A stretch of DNA of 8,978 nucleotides from an uncultured Bacteroides sp. (GTDB lineage Bacteria; Bacteroidota; Bacteroidia; Bacteroidales; Bacteroidaceae): positions 1-8,978 of the forward strand of contig CAUDXH010000036.1 of NCBI GenBank assembly GCA_958453305.1, in the 5' to 3' direction. The notes below the pieces were generated by a model, which saw nothing but the letters and a program-made list of their open reading frames with translations, did no database searches and was not told the DNA's origin. Shown piece by piece: positions 6,412-8,978 of the stretch. The position numbers and the translations under genes were made by a program. Positions within the stretch are counted from its first letter, which is position 1. Each line of letters starts with the position of its first letter.

Positions 6412-6417
6412 AAGGAG
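6412..6417 (+). promoter_or_regulatory. Shine-Dalgarno of the FadL-like gene
   Basis: AAGGAG lies 8 bases before the ATG at 6426, within the 27-base gap after the upstream stop codon. It is the only strong Shine-Dalgarno in the window. It supports this start, and its position inside an operon fits internal translation initiation. Confidence 0.7.
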
Positions 6418-6425
6418 AAAAGAGT

Positions 6426-8063
6426 ATGAAAACGAGAATAGGAATCGTAGCCTTGATGGCAGGGATTTCATCGGTTGCGGCTGCTCAGAGTCAATACGAT
6501 GTAATCCGGTTAATGGATAATGAGCTGAACGGAACAGCCCGCTTCGTGGGTATGGGGGGAGCTATGGGTGCCTTGGGAGCTGATTTGTCGACCATGTCAA
6601 CTAATCCTGCCGGTATCGGGCTGTACCGGAGCAACGATGTGGCGCTGACGTTCGGTTTTAACGCCAATCATTCGAATGCTGATTTGGGCGGGGTGGTTTC
6701 TAAGGAAAAACGCACCAAGGCTTCGTTTGACCAGATAGGTTTTGTATGGAGTAATAAAATAGGTAATAAAACCAATTTGCGTTATGTGAATTTCGGGTTC
6801 AACTACCGGAAGCGTGCTAATTTCAACCGTCAGTTCTCATCTGCCGGAGGCTTTTCTGACGGAGCTTCGCTGAGCTGGCAGATGGCAGATATGCTTTGGC
6901 AGGCAGGTGACAGTGAAGGAACTTTCTATAATACGTTAGGCGATTTCAATGAATTGCTGGACGCAGGATTTAAAGGCTCTAAGTTGGGTGACCCTTACAC
7001 TGATTCTTATTTCTACGGAACTCCTTATCTGTCTTCTATGGGAGCAAGAACCGGATTGCTGGATCCTTTACTTGCTGAAGGCAGTCTTTTAGATGATCCG
7101 GAGGCAAAGCTGAAAGGCTTTTTGCCTTGGAATTCCGACGGGCACCAGTATTACAGCCGTGAAGAGGGAGGAGTGGAAGAGTATGACTTTAATCTTTCGT
7201 TCAATGTACAAGACCGCTATTACTTTGGGGTTACCGTGGGAGCTTATTCGTTGAATTATAACCGCTATTCTTCGTATGGAGAAAACATTGTAGACGGAGA
7301 TGCGAAAGGTAATTTTACGCTTAATAACTGGTATAAGCAGGAAGGAACCGGATTTGACGTGAAATTAGGGGCTATTATCCGTCCGTTTGAGTATTCCCCC
7401 TTCCGTATTGGATTTTCTATACATACACCTATCTGGTATTCAGTAACCGAATATCATACGGCTATGCTTACAGCCGGAGCAACTTCTTTTCCGGAAGGAA
7501 CACAATATACAGAAAACCTTTCTGATTACCTGAACCCGGACTATGTATGGGATTACCGTCTGACTACTCCTTGGCGTTTTGGGGTTAGTATGGGAACTGT
7601 TGTCAGTGGAATGATGGCACTGGATGCTGAATATGAGTATGCCAACTACTCTTCGGCACATTTGGAAGATGTTGATGGATATGAATTGAACGGAACGACA
7701 GCCGTGAGTGAATCGTTGAAGGGAGTGCATACTTTCCGTGTGGGTATGGAAACCAAGCTGACCTCAGCTTTCAGCATGCGTGCCGGCTATAATTTCCAGT
7801 CATCGCCCATTCATGAAGACTCATTTAAAAACATTCCATTTACCGATGAAACCCGTACCGATGCCGAATATTTGAAGTCGCGTCAGGCAGTTACCTTTGG
7901 TATGGGATATAGAGGACGTCTGTTTTATGCCGATGTAGCTTATAAATATGACTTCTATAAGGCCGACTTTTATGCATTCGGTTCATCTGAAATAGAATTA
8001 CCGGCTACGAAAGTGAACAATGAACGTCATCAAGTGTTATTTACGCTGGGAGTTCATTTTTAA
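6426..8063 (+). CDS. FadL/OmpP1-like outer-membrane protein
   Basis: This 545-residue predicted outer-membrane beta-barrel has a signal peptide at about 1-20, ending AAA before QSQ. The mature N terminus carries the Gly-rich ARFVGMGGAMGALG region (38-51) and NPAGIGLYRSND (60-71), the conserved segment of the FadL/OmpP1 family. FadL proteins import hydrophobic molecules such as long-chain fatty acids. Bacteroides members are often annotated as hemin receptors, a label with little support from sequence. The rest is rich in alternating aromatic and polar strands, and the chain ends in GVHF, the terminal Phe expected of a barrel insertion signal. It is translationally close to the upstream secreted protein gene, without its own visible promoter, and is followed by a strong terminator. 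The substrate is not predictable from sequence. Confidence 0.88.
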   Translation: MKTRIGIVALMAGISSVAAAQSQYDVIRLMDNELNGTARFVGMGGAMGALGADLSTMSTNPAGIGLYRSNDVALTFGFNANHSNADLGGVVSKEKRTKASFDQIGFVWSNKIGNKTNLRYVNFGFNYRKRANFNRQFSSAGGFSDGASLSWQMADMLWQAGDSEGTFYNTLGDFNELLDAGFKGSKLGDPYTDSYFYGTPYLSSMGARTGLLDPLLAEGSLLDDPEAKLKGFLPWNSDGHQYYSREEGGVEEYDFNLSFNVQDRYYFGVTVGAYSLNYNRYSSYGENIVDGDAKGNFTLNNWYKQEGTGFDVKLGAIIRPFEYSPFRIGFSIHTPIWYSVTEYHTAMLTAGATSFPEGTQYTENLSDYLNPDYVWDYRLTTPWRFGVSMGTVVSGMMALDAEYEYANYSSAHLEDVDGYELNGTTAVSESLKGVHTFRVGMETKLTSAFSMRAGYNFQSSPIHEDSFKNIPFTDETRTDAEYLKSRQAVTFGMGYRGRLFYADVAYKYDFYKADFYAFGSSEIELPATKVNNERHQVLFTLGVHF

Positions 8064-8093
8064 GAGTTCATTGTGATTGTCTTAAACATAGGC

Positions 8094-8134
8094 AAAGAGA
8101 TTGTTTTGACTGAAAAGTGAAACAGTCTCTTTTT
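8094..8134 (+). terminator. Intrinsic terminator ending the envelope operon
   Basis: AAAGAGATTGTTT (8094-8106) pairs with AAACAGTCTCTTT (8120-8132) over 13 positions with one T-G wobble and a 13-base loop. The stem ends in TTTTT (8130-8134). It lies 30 bases after the FadL-like stop codon and 17 bases before the next start codon. Confidence 0.85.
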
Positions 8135-8151
8135 ATTTATAGCTTAGAGAG

Positions 8152-8865
8152 ATGAAGCAAATCTTTTTATTGGATAACAAGCCGGTTCGGACTCATTTAT
8201 TCTCATTGGCTGAGCATGGAAATAAACTTTTTGCCGAAAAGCTGACACCGGGAGTGCCACATGTTTTGGGAATCCGTATTCCCGAACTGCGTAAGTTGGC
8301 TTTCCGGATAGCAAAGGCAGATTGGGAGCATTATCTCCTGACAGCCGAATCTTATTATATGGAAGAGCGAATGCTTCAGGGAATGGTTTTGGGATGTATC
8401 TGTCCGGACGATGATGTAGAAGTATATTTAGAGCGTGTAACCCGTTTTGTAAAACTGATTAACAGCTGGTCGGTTTGCGATACATTTAAGTTCGGGGGCG
8501 GCAAGAAATTTCTTTCGACTCATAAAGCCCGGCTCTGGGAGTATCTGTGCGGGTGGATGCAAGCTGATGGAGAGTATGAAGTCCGCTTTGGTGTGGTGAT
8601 GGCAATGGGGGTATTTATAGAGGAAGACTATATAGATGCTTATCTGCTGAAACTAGATGCCATTCGTCATGAGGGATATTATGTAAAGATGGCAGTTGCC
8701 TGGGCTTTATCGGTTTGTTTTGTGAAGTTCGAGAAACAGACAATGGTTTATTTGAACCACTGCAAATTAGATAAATTTACTTATAACAAAGCTTTGCAAA
8801 AAATAATAGAGTCATACCGGGTTTCATCAGAAATGAAGTCAGTCATTAAAACAATGAAACGCTGA
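8152..8865 (+). CDS. AlkD-like DNA alkylation repair HEAT-repeat protein
   Basis: This 237-residue, all-helical protein belongs to the DNA_alkylation_repair (AlkD) family. Family hallmarks are VLGIRIPELRKLA (38-50), EERMLQG (71-77), INSWSVCD (103-110), EVRFGVVMAM (143-152), YYVKMAVAWALS (176-187) and NKALQKIIESYRV (212-224). AlkD of Bacillus cereus removes positively charged N3- and N7-alkylpurines without base flipping, using W109, D113, W187 and R190. By spacing, W106, D110 and W184 match the first three, but the Arg position is Ser187, so glycosylase activity is not assured. The ATG at 8152 follows GAGAG and a terminator only 17 bases upstream. No Bacteroides-type promoter was recognised in the gap, so it may depend on read-through or a divergent promoter. 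No lesion-inducible operator is visible. Confidence 0.88.
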   Translation: MKQIFLLDNKPVRTHLFSLAEHGNKLFAEKLTPGVPHVLGIRIPELRKLAFRIAKADWEHYLLTAESYYMEERMLQGMVLGCICPDDDVEVYLERVTRFVKLINSWSVCDTFKFGGGKKFLSTHKARLWEYLCGWMQADGEYEVRFGVVMAMGVFIEEDYIDAYLLKLDAIRHEGYYVKMAVAWALSVCFVKFEKQTMVYLNHCKLDKFTYNKALQKIIESYRVSSEMKSVIKTMKR

Positions 8866-8927
8866 AGGTTTCTTTCGGTTGAGGCTTGGTAGCAGAAAAT
8901 ATCAAGACAACAAAGGCATGTACTATA

Positions 8928-8978
8928 CAATAGTTCGTTAAAAATTCGCCAAGCCTAAGCGGCTCTGGCAGTAAATAA
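8928..8978 (-). repeat. Right arm of the 51-bp perfect terminal inverted repeat
   Basis: This is the exact reverse complement of 4-54, and it ends the window. It carries the same hairpin (8948-8969), here oriented so that its T-tract points back into the window on the minus strand. The 62 bases between the AlkD-like stop codon and this arm hold no recognisable feature. Confidence 0.9.

Noticed and set aside
5737..6471. Long antisense open reading frame of 244 codons opposite the low-complexity gene
   Set aside because: It arises from the repetitive composition of the sense gene, is Cys/Tyr/Ser-rich without family motifs, and spans the operon junction and the start of the FadL-like gene.
1..8978. 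Circular element or phage genome ends, suggested by repeated termini
   Set aside because: The terminal repeats are inverted, not direct, so they do not indicate a circularly permuted contig. The genes are chromosomal housekeeping and envelope genes, with no replication, packaging or mobility genes.

Overview
The window looks like a chromosomal segment of a gut Bacteroidaceae bacterium (Bacteroides or Phocaeicola). The genome is AT-rich, and several genes are preceded by the Bacteroides-type promoter (-33 TTTG, -7 TAnnTTTG) with short leaders. Most genes lack a strong Shine-Dalgarno. The gene families fit this group: a long PPi-dependent phosphofructokinase, a membrane-anchored GH25 muramidase, a short PrmA and a FadL-like outer-membrane protein. 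The species is not resolved.

Layout: 4-54 is one arm of a perfect 51-bp inverted repeat whose other arm is the last 51 bases (8928-8978). Inside lie seven convincing genes. A YitT-family membrane protein (203-1165, +) is followed by pfp (1342-2985, +) with its own promoter and a palindrome directly upstream of it. Two hairpins (3011-3042 and 3071-3121) separate pfp from a GH25 lysozyme (3180-4115, +). The lysozyme converges on prmA (4189-5034, -) across two back-to-back hairpin terminators. prmA diverges from a two-gene operon: a secreted His/Trp/Tyr-rich protein with an Arg/Ser/Asn/Gly-rich tail (5166-6398, +) and a FadL/OmpP1-like outer-membrane protein (6426-8063, +). A terminator follows, then an AlkD-like HEAT-repeat protein (8152-8865, +).

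The genes form no single pathway. pfp is central glycolysis, and its codon use suggests high expression. prmA modifies the ribosome, the GH25 enzyme acts on peptidoglycan, and the AlkD-like protein is a candidate DNA-repair factor. The clearest functional unit is the envelope operon at 5166-8063, where an exported low-complexity protein is co-transcribed with a predicted outer-membrane channel.

There are no tRNAs, rRNAs, CRISPR arrays, transposase or recombinase genes. No intergenic gap exceeds 300 bases. The most unusual structure is the perfect terminal inverted repeat. It may be the outer ends of two oppositely oriented copies of a mobile element (where an assembly would break), or the boundary of a large invertible segment. 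The sequence alone cannot decide between these.
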